The translations under genes and the position numbers were made by a program. Shown here piece after piece: positions 48,244 to 57,195 of a DNA stretch of 64,000 bases. Each line of letters starts with the position of its first letter. Position 1 is the stretch's first letter. Source of the stretch: an uncultured Acidocella sp. (GTDB lineage Bacteria > Pseudomonadota > Alphaproteobacteria > Acetobacterales > Acetobacteraceae); assembly GCF_946222605.1 (NCBI RefSeq), contig NZ_CAMIIE010000017.1, positions 1 to 64,000 of the forward strand. The letters are read 5' to 3'. The notes under the pieces are model-generated. The model was not told the origin of the DNA, made no database searches, and saw only the letters and a program-made list of their open reading frames with translations.

Positions 48244-50151
48244 ATGAATAATCTGGGTCGAAATATCGCTGTATGGGTGGTGGTGGCCCTGTTCCTGGTG
48301 GTGCTGTTCAATGTGCTGCAGCCCTCCAGCACGCAGAGCAACGCGTCCGAAATCGCCTATTCCAGCTTCCTGGACGAGGTGAAGAACAACCAGGTGCAGA
48401 GCGTGACCATCGCCGGGCACGACATCACCGGCACCACCAAGGACGGCAAGAGCTTCGAAACCTATGCCCCGGCCGACCAGTCCCTGGTCTCCAAGCTGAC
48501 CGATGCCGGTGTGGATGTTTCGGCCAAGCCGGAAGGGGACACGATGAACCCCCTGTTGCGCGCGCTGCTGAACTGGGCGCCGATGCTGCTGATCCTGGGG
48601 GTGTGGATCTTCTTCATGCGGCAGATGCAGTCGGGCGGCGGCCGGGCCATGGGCTTTGGCAAATCCCGGGCCCGCCTGCTCACCGAGAAGCAGGGCCGTG
48701 TGACCTTCGAGGACGTGGCCGGTATCGACGAAGCCAAGGGCGAGCTGCAGGAGATCGTGGACTTCCTGCGCGATCCGCAGAAATTCCAGCGCCTTGGCGG
48801 CAAGATCCCGAAAGGCTGTCTGCTCGTCGGCCCGCCCGGCACAGGTAAAACCCTGCTGGCCCGCGCCATCGCGGGTGAGGCGAATGTGCCCTTCTTCTCC
48901 ATTTCCGGTTCGGACTTCGTCGAGATGTTCGTCGGCGTCGGTGCCTCGCGCGTGCGCGACATGTTCGAGCAGGGCAAGAAGAACGCGCCCTGCATCATCT
49001 TCATCGATGAGATCGACGCGGTCGGCCGGCATCGCGGTGCGGGGCTGGGCGGCGGCAATGATGAGCGCGAGCAGACGCTGAACCAGATGCTGGTGGAGAT
49101 GGACGGGTTTGAGTCCAACGAAGGCGTCATCCTGATCGCCGCCACCAACCGTCCGGACGTGCTGGACCAGGCGCTGCTGCGCCCGGGCCGTTTCGACCGC
49201 CAGGTGGTGGTGCCGAACCCGGATGTGTCCGGCCGCGAGAAGATCCTGAAAGTGCATATGCGCAAGGTGCCGCTGGCCTCCGATGTGGATGCCAAGGTGA
49301 TCGCCCGCGGCACCCCGGGCTTCTCCGGTGCGGACCTCGCCAATCTGGTGAACGAGGCGGCGCTGCACGCGGCGCGCATCGGCAAGCGCGTCGTCGCCAT
49401 GGCCGAGTTTGAGCACGCCAAGGACAAGGTGATGATGGGGGCGGAGCGCCGCTCGCTCGTCATGTCCGACGATGAGAAGCGGATGACCGCCTATCACGAA
49501 GGCGGCCATGCGATCTGCTCGATCACCCTGCCGGAATGCGATCCGGTGCATAAGGCCACCATCATCCCGCGCGGCCGCGCCCTGGGCATGGTGATGTCCC
49601 TGCCGGAAGGCGACCGCTACTCGATGTCCAAGATCAAACTGCTGCAGCAGCTGATCATGGCGATGGGCGGGCGCGCCGCCGAGGAACTCACCTTCGGGGC
49701 GGACAAGGTCTCGAACGGCGCCTCGGGCGACATCAAGATGGCGACCGACACCACAAGGCGCATGGTCACCGAATGGGGCATGTCCGAGACGCTGGGCATG
49801 GTCTCCTACGCCGATGGCCAGGAGAGCTATCTCGGCCAGGGCTTCGGTGGCGGCAAGAGCGTCTCCGAGGCGACGGCCCGCGAGATCGACGATGAGGTCC
49901 GCCGCATCATCGACCACGCTTATGCCGAGGCCAAGCGCATCCTCACCGAACGCAAGGACGATCTGGAGCGCCTCGCTCAGGGGCTGCTGGAATATGAAAC
50001 CCTCTCGGGCGATGAAATCCAGATGGTCCTGCGCGGCGAAAAGATCGAACGCAAAGTCGTCGACGAACCCGCCCCGGACAATCGCCGCGGCTCCGTCCCC
50101 ACCGCCACCCCCAAGCCGGATGTCGGCGGTCTGGGGCCGGTGCCGGCGTAG
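48244..50151 (+). CDS. ftsH: ATP-dependent zinc metalloprotease FtsH
   Basis: This 635-residue protein has two TM helices (about 8-24 and 105-121) flanking a small periplasmic domain. The AAA+ module has GPPGTGKT near 197-204, the second region of homology ATNRPDVLDQALLRPGRFDR, and the M41 protease site HEGGH at 418-422. The usual family motif is HEAGH, so the third residue is a conservative Ala-to-Gly variant. It degrades membrane and regulatory proteins such as LpxC and RpoH. It follows tilS as in most Alphaproteobacteria. Confidence 0.98.
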   Translation: MNNLGRNIAVWVVVALFLVVLFNVLQPSSTQSNASEIAYSSFLDEVKNNQVQSVTIAGHDITGTTKDGKSFETYAPADQSLVSKLTDAGVDVSAKPEGDTMNPLLRALLNWAPMLLILGVWIFFMRQMQSGGGRAMGFGKSRARLLTEKQGRVTFEDVAGIDEAKGELQEIVDFLRDPQKFQRLGGKIPKGCLLVGPPGTGKTLLARAIAGEANVPFFSISGSDFVEMFVGVGASRVRDMFEQGKKNAPCIIFIDEIDAVGRHRGAGLGGGNDEREQTLNQMLVEMDGFESNEGVILIAATNRPDVLDQALLRPGRFDRQVVVPNPDVSGREKILKVHMRKVPLASDVDAKVIARGTPGFSGADLANLVNEAALHAARIGKRVVAMAEFEHAKDKVMMGAERRSLVMSDDEKRMTAYHEGGHAICSITLPECDPVHKATIIPRGRALGMVMSLPEGDRYSMSKIKLLQQLIMAMGGRAAEELTFGADKVSNGASGDIKMATDTTRRMVTEWGMSETLGMVSYADGQESYLGQGFGGGKSVSEATAREIDDEVRRIIDHAYAEAKRILTERKDDLERLAQGLLEYETLSGDEIQMVLRGEKIERKVVDEPAPDNRRGSVPTATPKPDVGGLGPVPA

Positions 50152-50173
50152 GGGCTGGTTCCGGGGGTGACCC

Positions 50174-50341
50174 AGGGGGCTCTGCCCCCTACCCCCGCCA
50201 AGGGCCGGAAGGCCCTTGGAACCCACCCGGTTCAAAAAAGAGGGGGGCCTTTTAGGCCCCCCCCTTTTTTGAACCGAATATGATGGGATCAAAGGGCCTC
50301 TCGGCCCTTTGCAGGGGGTCAAGGGGGACAGCGTCCCCCTT
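50174..50341. terminator. Run of five hairpins between ftsH and panB
   Basis: There are five successive perfect stems: AGGGGGC-tct-GCCCCCT, CCAAGGGCC-ggaa-GGCCCTTGG, a large dyad at 50229-50275 (GGTTCAAAAAAG / CTTTTTTGAACC arms with G/C cores), AAAGGGCC-tctc-GGCCCTTT, and AAGGGGGAC-agc-GTCCCCCTT. The genes are convergent, and the central dyad with its A and T runs can terminate both. Confidence 0.75.
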
Positions 50342-50365
50342 GGGTTACACCCCGAACCCCACCCC

Positions 50366-51142
50366 TTACGCCGGAAACCGGGACTCCCGGACCTCCCGGA
50401 CATATTCGGCCAGGGCGTTGGTGATGAGGCTGGCGCCGTCCAGGTAGCGTTTGGCGAAGGCGGGGGCGCGGCCGGGGGTGAGGCCGAGTATGTCGTGGAA
50501 GACGAGCACCTGGCCGTCTGTGCCGGGGCCGGCGCCGATGCCGATGGTGGGGACGCGCAGCTTGGCGGTGATATCGGCGGCGAGTTCGGCCGGGATGGCT
50601 TCCATCAGCACCATGCGCGCGCCGGCATCTTCCAGGGCGAGGGCGTCTTCCAGCAGTTGCGCGGCGGCTTCTGGGGTTTTGCCCTGGCGTTTGAAGCCGC
50701 CCATCTGGCGGACATGCTGCGGGGTGAGGCCGATATGGGCGCAGACCGGCACGGCGCGCCGCGAGAGAAAGGCGACGGTCTCGACCATCGGTGCCCCGCC
50801 TTCCAGCTTCACGATCTGCGCGCCGGCTTTCAGCAGCTTCGCGCAGGCGGCGAAGGCCTGGGCGGGGCTTTCCTCGAAGCTGCCGAAGGGCAGGTCCGCC
50901 ATCACCAGCGTATTGGTTGCCGCGCGGGCGACGATTTCGGTGTGGTAGAGCATCTGCTCCAGGCTGACGCGCAGCGTATCCGCCTCGCCGCCGACCATCA
51001 TGCCCAGCGAATCGCCCACCAGGAGCGCATCCACCCCGGCTGCCTCGGCCAGCCTGGCGGCGGTGACGTCATAGGCGGTGACCATGGTCATTTTGCGCTG
51101 CTGGCACTTCGCCTTGTCCCAGGCGCTAAGCGTTTTGCTCAT
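50366..51142 (-). CDS. panB: 3-methyl-2-oxobutanoate hydroxymethyltransferase
   Basis: This 258-residue TIM-barrel enzyme has KMTMVTAYDVTAARLAEAAG, LLVGDSLGMMVGG with the metal-binding Asp, and AHIGLTPQHVRQMGGFKRQG. It makes ketopantoate from ketoisovalerate and methylene-THF for pantothenate synthesis; PanE at 34852-35745 does the next step. Overlaps the CinA-family gene by 17 bases. Confidence 0.96.
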   Translation of the reverse strand: MSKTLSAWDKAKCQQRKMTMVTAYDVTAARLAEAAGVDALLVGDSLGMMVGGEADTLRVSLEQMLYHTEIVARAATNTLVMADLPFGSFEESPAQAFAACAKLLKAGAQIVKLEGGAPMVETVAFLSRRAVPVCAHIGLTPQHVRQMGGFKRQGKTPEAAAQLLEDALALEDAGARMVLMEAIPAELAADITAKLRVPTIGIGAGPGTDGQVLVFHDILGLTPGRAPAFAKRYLDGASLITNALAEYVREVRESRFPA

Positions 51143-51611
51143 GTTTCAACTCTCCTGCCTGCGCCAGCAGCGCGATGGCGAAGGCCACCGCCTGGGCGCG
51201 GATCTCGTCGCGATCACCGTGGAAGCGCTGATGCTGGGCGATGCTGCCGGAACGGCCCGCAATGCCGAACCACACCGTGCCCACCGGCTTTTCGATGCTG
51301 CCGCCATCCGGCCCGGCGATGCCGGTGACGGCGACGGCGTAATCCGCATCCGCCAGCCTCCGCGCGCCCTCCGCCATGGCCCGGGCCACCGGCGCGGAGA
51401 CCGCGCCATTTGCGGCCAGCATCGCGTCCGGCACCCCCAAAATCTGGGTTTTCGCCGCATTGGCGTAGGTGACGAAGCCATGGGTGAACACGGCGGACGA
51501 GCCGGGAATGGCGGTGATCGCCCCCGCCACCAGCCCGCCGGTGCAGCTCTCGGCCGTGGCCAGGCGCAGCCCTCTTTCGCGGTACAGCGCCACCAGCGCG
51601 GCGGCGCTCAC
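51126..51611 (-). CDS. pncC: CinA C-terminal family nicotinamide-nucleotide amidohydrolase
   Basis: This 161-residue stand-alone CinA C-terminal domain shows LATAESCTGGLVAGAITAIP, with the active-site Ser. VAVTGIAGPDGGSIEKPVGT is its second hallmark. It converts NMN to nicotinate mononucleotide in the NAD salvage cycle. It overlaps pgpA by 4 bases and panB by 17, so these are translationally coupled. Confidence 0.93.
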   Translation of the reverse strand: MSAAALVALYRERGLRLATAESCTGGLVAGAITAIPGSSAVFTHGFVTYANAAKTQILGVPDAMLAANGAVSAPVARAMAEGARRLADADYAVAVTGIAGPDGGSIEKPVGTVWFGIAGRSGSIAQHQRFHGDRDEIRAQAVAFAIALLAQAGELKHEQNA

Positions 51612-52069
51612 AGCGGCGAGACCAGATGCAGCGCCAGCATCACCAGCCAGGCCATCAGCCCGGCGATGATGTCGTCGCCCATGATGCCGTATTCATCCTT
51701 GCGCCGATCCGCCCAGGCGACGGGGCCGGGCTTCCAGATATCGAACAGCCGGAACAGCCCGAACGCGATCAGCGCGCCCCAGATCGTCACCTCATAGAGC
51801 GCCAGCAGCGGGATCATCTGCCCGGCGATTTCGTCGATGACGATCCAGCCCGGATCGCTGGCGGCTTCCGGCATCCGCCCGATCGCCAGCAGCCCGATGA
51901 AGATGGCCACGACAATGCCGGCCAGCAGGGCCAGATGCCCGGCCTGGAGCAGCGCGCAGCCAATGGCGAGGCCGGCCAGCGCGCCGAATGTGCCGGGTGC
52001 CTTCGGTGCCAGACCAGAGCCGAAGCCCGAGGCCACGAAGCGGGACAGGTTCATTTCTGGGTCAGCCAT
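51608..52069 (-). CDS. pgpA: Phosphatidylglycerophosphatase A
   Basis: This 153-residue membrane protein has the PgpA motifs SGLAPKAPGTFGALAG, WIVIDEIAGQMIPLL and FRLFDIWKPGPV. It dephosphorylates phosphatidylglycerophosphate to phosphatidylglycerol. Its start overlaps the slt 3' end by 19 bases. Confidence 0.94.
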   Translation of the reverse strand: MADPEMNLSRFVASGFGSGLAPKAPGTFGALAGLAIGCALLQAGHLALLAGIVVAIFIGLLAIGRMPEAASDPGWIVIDEIAGQMIPLLALYEVTIWGALIAFGLFRLFDIWKPGPVAWADRRKDEYGIMGDDIIAGLMAWLVMLALHLVSPL

Positions 52070-53643
52070 TTCGCCACCGGCGAGATCGCCTCGCCATTCA
52101 GCAGCGCGCCATAGATGGTGATGTTCTCGGAGACGCGCTGCACGTAATTGCGGGTCTCGTTGAAGGGGATCAGTTCCAGCCAGTCCAGCATATTCGCCCC
52201 GCCCGGCTGGCTGCCCAGCTCCGGATCGCCATTCTCGCCCAGCCAGCGCGCCACATTGCCCGGCCCGGCATTATAGGCGGCGATGGCCAGCGGCAGGCAG
52301 GTGCCGAAATTATTCACCTCCTGGCTCAGATAGGCCGCCCCCAGCGCCATGTTCTGGCTGGGGTCGAACAGGTTATCGGCGGGCAGGCCGTAGCGCCGGC
52401 CGGTGAGGCGGGCGGTGGAGGGCAGCAGCTGCATCAGCCCGATTGCCCCGGCGCCGGAGACCACGCTGGGGTTGAAGCTGCTCTCCTGGCGCATGATGCC
52501 GAGCGAGACCGCGGGCGGCAGGGCAGAGGCGGGGGGCTGATAGGGGATCGGCCAGCCCTCGCGTACCAGCATCTGCCCGGAAATCCCCGCCAGCCGGGCG
52601 ATGGCGACGGAGGATTGCGGAAAGCCCAGAGCCAGCGCCAGCCGCGCCGCCAGCATGCGGTTGCGGTCATCCACCGCCGTCTGCCCGGCGCGGGTGAGGA
52701 AGATGGCGGCGTCATGCGCATCGCCCATCTGCATCAGCAGCACGCCGGCGCGGGGCAGCTCGCCCAGGCCGAAATCCAGCGCATCCTGCATGGTGAAGCT
52801 GGGCTCCGGCACGGCTTTGATCCGGGCCGCCAGCTGCTGCGGGCTCTCGCCCAGCGCGATGGAGGCGAGCTGGCCGTAGAAGGTGGTGGGGTAATTCGCC
52901 GCGCGGGCGTAATCCTGCGCCGCCAGCGTCCCGCTCTCGCTGCGCCCCAGCCAGTAATAGGCCCGCGCCTGGGTGATGACGGCGGTGGAGGAGGAGGCGA
53001 GGTTCTGGAACCAGGTCGCGGCTTCCTGCGGCTGGTTGAGGAAGCGCAGCAGGATGAAGCCGGCCAGGAAGTCCCGGTCGGCGATCTGCTCTCGCGCCGT
53101 GCTGCCGGCAATCGGCGGGTCGACCGCGATGACCACCTGATACGCATCCTTGGCGTCGTTTTCCTGCAGCAAAGCGCGGGCGAGGCTGTTCTGCGCCGGC
53201 CAGAACATCAGCTGCTGCCCGGCATCGGCGGCGGCCATGGCGCTCTTGCCCTGCGCCTGCCAGAGCGCTGCCGCCTGCTGGTCCTGCCCGGCCTCGTGCA
53301 AGGCCTCCACCTGGGTGATGAAATCCGGTGTCATCTCCGGCGCGGCGGGTTGATAAAGTCCCGATGCCTGCGCCTCGCGCAGGGCCAGCAGCCCTTGCTC
53401 GGGCCAGTCCGGGTTCTGCTTGATGAAGGCGGCGATCTCATCCGCGCTGGCGCCGCCCGAGGAGGTCATGCGGAAGAAGGTGACGATCTTTTCCACCAGC
53501 GGGTCGCCGGTGGCGGCGGCCAGCTGGTCCGCCTGGGAGAAATTGCCCGCATGGACATCTTCCATGATTTGCGGGCTGGCGGCGGTTTGCGCCAGCGCGC
53601 AGGCCGGCATCAGGAGCAGAGGCAAGGCAGCCAGAAACTTCAT
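52051..53643 (-). CDS. slt: Soluble lytic murein transglycosylase
   Basis: This 530-residue periplasmic enzyme has a signal peptide (KFLAALPLLLMPACALAQ), an alpha-superhelical ring domain (about 30-370), and the C-terminal SLT lysozyme-like domain. GIMRQESSFNPSVVSGAGAI carries the catalytic Glu. GLMQLLPSTA and AYNAGPGNVARWL complete the fold. It cleaves glycan strands to 1,6-anhydro-muropeptides. Its divergent neighbour is dapA. Confidence 0.95.
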   Translation of the reverse strand: MKFLAALPLLLMPACALAQTAASPQIMEDVHAGNFSQADQLAAATGDPLVEKIVTFFRMTSSGGASADEIAAFIKQNPDWPEQGLLALREAQASGLYQPAAPEMTPDFITQVEALHEAGQDQQAAALWQAQGKSAMAAADAGQQLMFWPAQNSLARALLQENDAKDAYQVVIAVDPPIAGSTAREQIADRDFLAGFILLRFLNQPQEAATWFQNLASSSTAVITQARAYYWLGRSESGTLAAQDYARAANYPTTFYGQLASIALGESPQQLAARIKAVPEPSFTMQDALDFGLGELPRAGVLLMQMGDAHDAAIFLTRAGQTAVDDRNRMLAARLALALGFPQSSVAIARLAGISGQMLVREGWPIPYQPPASALPPAVSLGIMRQESSFNPSVVSGAGAIGLMQLLPSTARLTGRRYGLPADNLFDPSQNMALGAAYLSQEVNNFGTCLPLAIAAYNAGPGNVARWLGENGDPELGSQPGGANMLDWLELIPFNETRNYVQRVSENITIYGALLNGEAISPVAKWLTQK

Positions 53644-53653
53644 GGGGACTCTC

Positions 53654-53763
53654 TAGAGCAACATCCGATCAAACGATATCGTTTGATCGGAGAAAGTTGC
53701 TCGCCCAAACGAAAAGCTGGAGCGTCGCGCGAGACCTGATGCGAACGCAAGACGCTCCAGCAG
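53654..53763. repeat. Dispersed two-hairpin palindromic repeat, copy 2
   Basis: Same start as copy 1 (TAGAGCAACATCCGATCAAA). The first stem is CCGATCAAACG / CGTTTGATCGG, followed by AAAGTTGCTCG. The second stem here is GCTGGAGCGTC / GACGCTCCAGC, different in sequence from copy 1 but at the same place. It lies in the slt-dapA divergent gap. Confidence 0.8.
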
Positions 53764-53875
53764 CGCTGGCAGCGCGGGCCAAACCTTACCGCTGCGCGCT
53801 TGCCCCGGCCCGCGGAGGCGATTAGGTGAATGAACTGACAAAACGCCTTCACCAAACGCCTTCCAAGGACCAGCA

Positions 53876-54754
53876 ATGTTTCACGGCTCATTCACCGCCC
53901 TCGTGACTCCGATGCACGAGGATGGGCGCATCGACGAAGAGGCCTATATGCGCCTCATCGAGTGGCAGATCGCCGAGGGCACTGACGGCATCGTGCCCGT
54001 CGGCACCACCGGCGAATCCCCGACGCTGAGCCATGATGAGCATAAACGCGTGGTCGAGCTGGCGGTGAAAACCGCCAAGGGAAGGGTGCCGGTGATGGCC
54101 GGTGCCGGCTCCAATTCCACCGCCGAGGCGATCGGCCTGGCCCGCCATGCCGCGCAGGCCGGGGCGGATGCGATCCTGGTCGTCACCCCTTATTACAACA
54201 AGCCGACCCAGGAAGGGCTGTATCAGCATTTCAAGGCCATCGCCGAATCGATGGCGCTGCCGGTGTTCATCTATAATATCCCCGGCCGCTCGGTGATCGA
54301 CATGTCGGTGGAGACGATGGCGCGGCTGGCGCAGATCAAGAACATCGTCGGGGTGAAGGACGCCACCGCCAACCTGACCCGGCCGCTGCACACCGCGCGC
54401 GCCTGCGGGCCGGATTTCGTGCAGTTCTCCGGCGAGGACCATACCATCCTGGCCTTCATGGCCTCGGGCGGGCATGGCTGCATCTCGGTGACCGCCAATA
54501 TCGCCCCGCGCCTGTGCGCGCAGATGCATGATGCCTGGGCCAAGGGCGATTTCAAGGCGGCGATGGAGATCCAGAACCGCCTGGTGCCGCTGCATGATGC
54601 GATGTTCGCCGAGAGCAATCCCGGCCCGGTGAAATATGCCGCCTCGCTGCTGGGCTATGGCGCCAACCATGTGCGCCTGCCGCTGGCCCCGGTGTCCGCG
54701 GCGACAGCGCAGCGCATGCAGGCGGTGATGCGGGATGTCGGCCTGCTGAACTGA
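53876..54754 (+). CDS. dapA: 4-hydroxy-tetrahydrodipicolinate synthase
   Basis: This 292-residue TIM barrel has the Schiff-base Lys161 in VKDATANL, catalytic Tyr133 in FIYNIPGR, and GTTGESPTLS at 43-52. It condenses pyruvate with aspartate semialdehyde toward lysine and meso-diaminopimelate. It is followed after 7 bases by smpB. Confidence 0.98.
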   Translation: MFHGSFTALVTPMHEDGRIDEEAYMRLIEWQIAEGTDGIVPVGTTGESPTLSHDEHKRVVELAVKTAKGRVPVMAGAGSNSTAEAIGLARHAAQAGADAILVVTPYYNKPTQEGLYQHFKAIAESMALPVFIYNIPGRSVIDMSVETMARLAQIKNIVGVKDATANLTRPLHTARACGPDFVQFSGEDHTILAFMASGGHGCISVTANIAPRLCAQMHDAWAKGDFKAAMEIQNRLVPLHDAMFAESNPGPVKYAASLLGYGANHVRLPLAPVSAATAQRMQAVMRDVGLLN

Positions 54755-54761
54755 GACGCAA

Positions 54762-55244
54762 TTGAGCAAAGAGAAGAAAACCAACCCCTTCATCTCGCAC
54801 GGCATCGCCGCGCAGAACCGCAAGGCGCGGCATGACTACAAAATCCTCTCCACGCTGGAGGCGGGGATCGTGCTGCGCGGGGTGGAGGTGAAATCGCTGC
54901 GGCTGGGCCGCGCCCAGCTCACCGAGGCCTGGGCCGGCGAGCGCGACGGCGAGCTTTATCTGTTCAATATGTATATCCCTGAATATCAGGGCGGGGTGCT
55001 GTCGCGTTTCGAGACGCGCGGGGCGCGCAAGCTGCTGGTCAAGCGCAACCAGCGCCGCCAGCTCTTCCACGCCATCGCCCGCGAGCGCCAGACTTTGGTG
55101 CCGCTGGACGTGTTCTTCAATGATCGCGGCCTGGCCAAGGTGACCATCGGCATCGCCGAGGGCAAGCAGAAGGCCGATAAGCGCCACGCCGCCGCCGAGC
55201 GCGACTGGCAGCGCGACAAGGCCAGGTTGTTGAGAAATAGATGA
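54762..55244 (+). CDS. smpB: SsrA-binding protein SmpB
   Basis: This 160-residue SmpB has ARHDYKILSTLEAGIVLRGV, EVKSLRLGRAQLTEAWA and a Lys/Arg-rich C-terminal tail (KADKRHAAAERDWQRDKARL). It brings tmRNA to stalled ribosomes. The start is TTG at 54762, 7 bases after the dapA stop codon. The tmRNA gene itself is not in the window. Confidence 0.97.
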   Translation: MSKEKKTNPFISHGIAAQNRKARHDYKILSTLEAGIVLRGVEVKSLRLGRAQLTEAWAGERDGELYLFNMYIPEYQGGVLSRFETRGARKLLVKRNQRRQLFHAIARERQTLVPLDVFFNDRGLAKVTIGIAEGKQKADKRHAAAERDWQRDKARLLRNR

Positions 55245-55250
55245 GGTTAT

Positions 55251-55279
55251 GGGGGCTGTTTAAAAAAAGCCCCCAATTT
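55251..55279 (+). terminator. Terminator after dapA-smpB
   Basis: GGGGGC / GCCCCC stem with an A-rich loop is followed by AATTTTTATT, just past the smpB stop codon. It is convergent with the glycosylase gene. Confidence 0.8.
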
Positions 55280-55927
55280 TTATTGACCTAGCAAAGCCCT
55301 GATACCGGCGACGATCTCCTCGAACATCGCTTCGGTGATGCGCCCGGTATTCACGTTATATTGCGAGGTGTGGAAACTATCCGCCAGCACCAGCCCGCCG
55401 GGCAGCGCGTGCTGCGCGCCATGGCGGAATTTATAGGCGCCCGGCTTCAGCTTCAGCCCCTGCAGGATCGATTCATGCGCCTTCTGGCCGATCGCCAGCA
55501 GCACGCGCAGCTTCGGCATCGCCGCGATCTCGGCGGCGAGATAAGGCAGGCAATGATTTTTGTCCGAGGTTTCCAGCCTATGCTGGGGCGGGGCGCAGCG
55601 CACCGCGTTGGTCACCCGGCAATCCACCAGGCTCAGCCCGTCATCTGGCCGCTCCTTGAACACGCCCTTGGCGAAGCCGAACTTGCCCAGCACCGGGTAG
55701 AGCAGCCGCCCCGCCACATCGCCGGTGAAAGGCCGGCCGGTGCGGTTGGCGCCATTCACGCCCGGCGCCTGGCCGACGACCAGCAGCCGCGCCGCAAGCG
55801 GGCCAAAGCTCGGCACCGGGGCGTTGAACCAGTCCGGATGCAGCCCCCGATATTCTTCCCGATAAGCGACCAGCCGGGGGCAGAGCGGGCAGTCGCGCCC
55901 CGGCAGATGCGGCTGCATCGCGCTCAC
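55280..55927 (-). CDS. Type 5 uracil-DNA glycosylase (UdgB-like)
   Basis: This 215-residue protein has an N-terminal CPLCPRL with Fe-S-type cysteines (13, 16), GQAPGVNGANRTGRPFTGD at 52-70 (motif A with the Ala instead of a catalytic Asp), NAVRCAPP with another Cys, and SFHTSQYNVNTGRIT as motif B. These features mark family 5 glycosylases, which remove uracil, hypoxanthine and other deaminated bases. The start codon overlaps the NYN gene stop (ATGA). Confidence 0.88.
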   Translation of the reverse strand: MSAMQPHLPGRDCPLCPRLVAYREEYRGLHPDWFNAPVPSFGPLAARLLVVGQAPGVNGANRTGRPFTGDVAGRLLYPVLGKFGFAKGVFKERPDDGLSLVDCRVTNAVRCAPPQHRLETSDKNHCLPYLAAEIAAMPKLRVLLAIGQKAHESILQGLKLKPGAYKFRHGAQHALPGGLVLADSFHTSQYNVNTGRITEAMFEEIVAGIRALLGQ

Positions 55928-56493
55928 GCCTCATCCTCGCGCTCGCCGCGCGCGCGGGGCTCCTGCGGGCGGCGGGCGAAATGCTGCACGATGTCCGACA
56001 ATTCGATGAACTGGTCGGCCTGCCGGCGCAGCTCATCGGCGATCATTGGCGGGCTGGTGCGGATGGAGGAAACCACCGTCACCCTTACCCCCTTGCGCTG
56101 CACCGCCTCCACCAGCCGGCGGAAATCCGAATCGCCGGAGAACAAAACCGCATGATCGAGTGAGCTTGCCAGCTCCAGCATGTCGATCGCCAGCTCGATA
56201 TCCATATTGCCCTTGATCCGCCGCCGGCCCAGCGCATCCGTGAATTCCTTGGCCGGCTTGGTCACCAGCGCATAGCCATTATAGGCCAGCCAGTCGGTCA
56301 AAGGTTTGAGGGGCGAATATTCTTCCGTTTCCAGCAAGGCCGAGTAATAATAGGCGCGTAACAAATTCGACTTGCCTTCAAAGAAATCTAACAATTTGCG
56401 GTAGTCGATCTCAAATCCGAGGCTACGGGTCGCCGCGTAGAGATTGGCGCCATCGATGAATAAAGCCGTCCGCTCCTGGTCTGAAAATCTCAC
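55924..56493 (-). CDS. NYN-domain (LabA/DUF88-like) putative ribonuclease
   Basis: This 189-residue PIN-like NYN domain shows LFIDGANLYAATRS with Asp14 and Asn17, GNMDIELAIDML, and LFSGDSDFRRLVEAVQRKG, supplying the acidic metal site. It is expected to be a metal-dependent RNase. The C-terminal 20 residues are Arg/Glu-rich. It is translationally coupled to the uracil-DNA glycosylase. Confidence 0.9.
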   Translation of the reverse strand: MRFSDQERTALFIDGANLYAATRSLGFEIDYRKLLDFFEGKSNLLRAYYYSALLETEEYSPLKPLTDWLAYNGYALVTKPAKEFTDALGRRRIKGNMDIELAIDMLELASSLDHAVLFSGDSDFRRLVEAVQRKGVRVTVVSSIRTSPPMIADELRRQADQFIELSDIVQHFARRPQEPRARGEREDEA

Positions 56494-56614
56494 ATCAAAT
56501 TCCTTCCCGTTCGCCGGGGTTATAGGGGGTGCACAAATATAGTATAAATGTTAGGAAAGCACGCCATTCGAGTGCCTATTTAGGGAGTTTAGCCGCGTTG
56601 ACCCTCGTCAGTCC

Positions 56615-57121
56615 ATGATCCTGATTGCGATCGGCGCCAATCTTCCGGCCGAGGATGGGCGCTCGCCCTTGCAGCTCTGCGCGGCGGCGGCGGCAGAGGT
56701 TCGGACGATTCCCGGCTTGTCGTTCGTGGCTTTATCGACATGGTACCGGAGTGCCGCGATCCCAGCCTCCAGCCAGCCGGATTATTGCAATGGCGTCATC
56801 CGCATGAGCGGCGAGGTCGACCCGGCGGTTTTGCTGCGCCAGCTGCAGGAGATCGAAACGCAATTTGGCCGGGTGCGCTCGGTGCCCAATGCGGCGCGCA
56901 CCTTGGACCTTGATATCATTGACATTGCCGGCCAGATCCGGACCGCGCCGGACCCGATATTGCCGCATCCTAGGATGCATCTGCGTGCCTTCGTGCTGCG
57001 CCCGCTGCTGGATGTGAACTCCTCTTGGCGGCATCCGGTGTTCAAGCGCAGCGTCACCACCTTGCTGGCCGAGCTTCCCCCGCAGCAGATCGAACCCTGG
57101 CATGCCGAGCCGTCCGTATAA
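56615..57121 (+). CDS. folK: 2-amino-4-hydroxy-6-hydroxymethyldihydropteridine pyrophosphokinase
   Basis: This 168-residue HPPK has LIAIGANLP at the N-terminus, STWYRSAAIP and QPDYCNGVI in the pterin pocket, and the signature ARTLDLDIIDI with two Mg-binding Asp. LPHPRMHLRAFVLRPLLDV completes the family pattern. It supplies activated pterin for folate synthesis. First gene of folK-rpoZ-rsh-acpS. An AT-rich stretch (about 56540-56556) may hold divergent promoters. Confidence 0.94.
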   Translation: MILIAIGANLPAEDGRSPLQLCAAAAAEVRTIPGLSFVALSTWYRSAAIPASSQPDYCNGVIRMSGEVDPAVLLRQLQEIETQFGRVRSVPNAARTLDLDIIDIAGQIRTAPDPILPHPRMHLRAFVLRPLLDVNSSWRHPVFKRSVTTLLAELPPQQIEPWHAEPSV

Positions 57122-57195
57122 TCCGATTGACCTTGCCTCCCTGCCGCGCCTGCGGTAAGGCACTCCTTCATTTTCTGCCTTGGAGCGTACCCCGT

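Noticed and set aside
48130..50403. Long minus-strand open frame opposite ftsH
   Set aside because: Shadow frame with His/Gly/Asp-rich composition.
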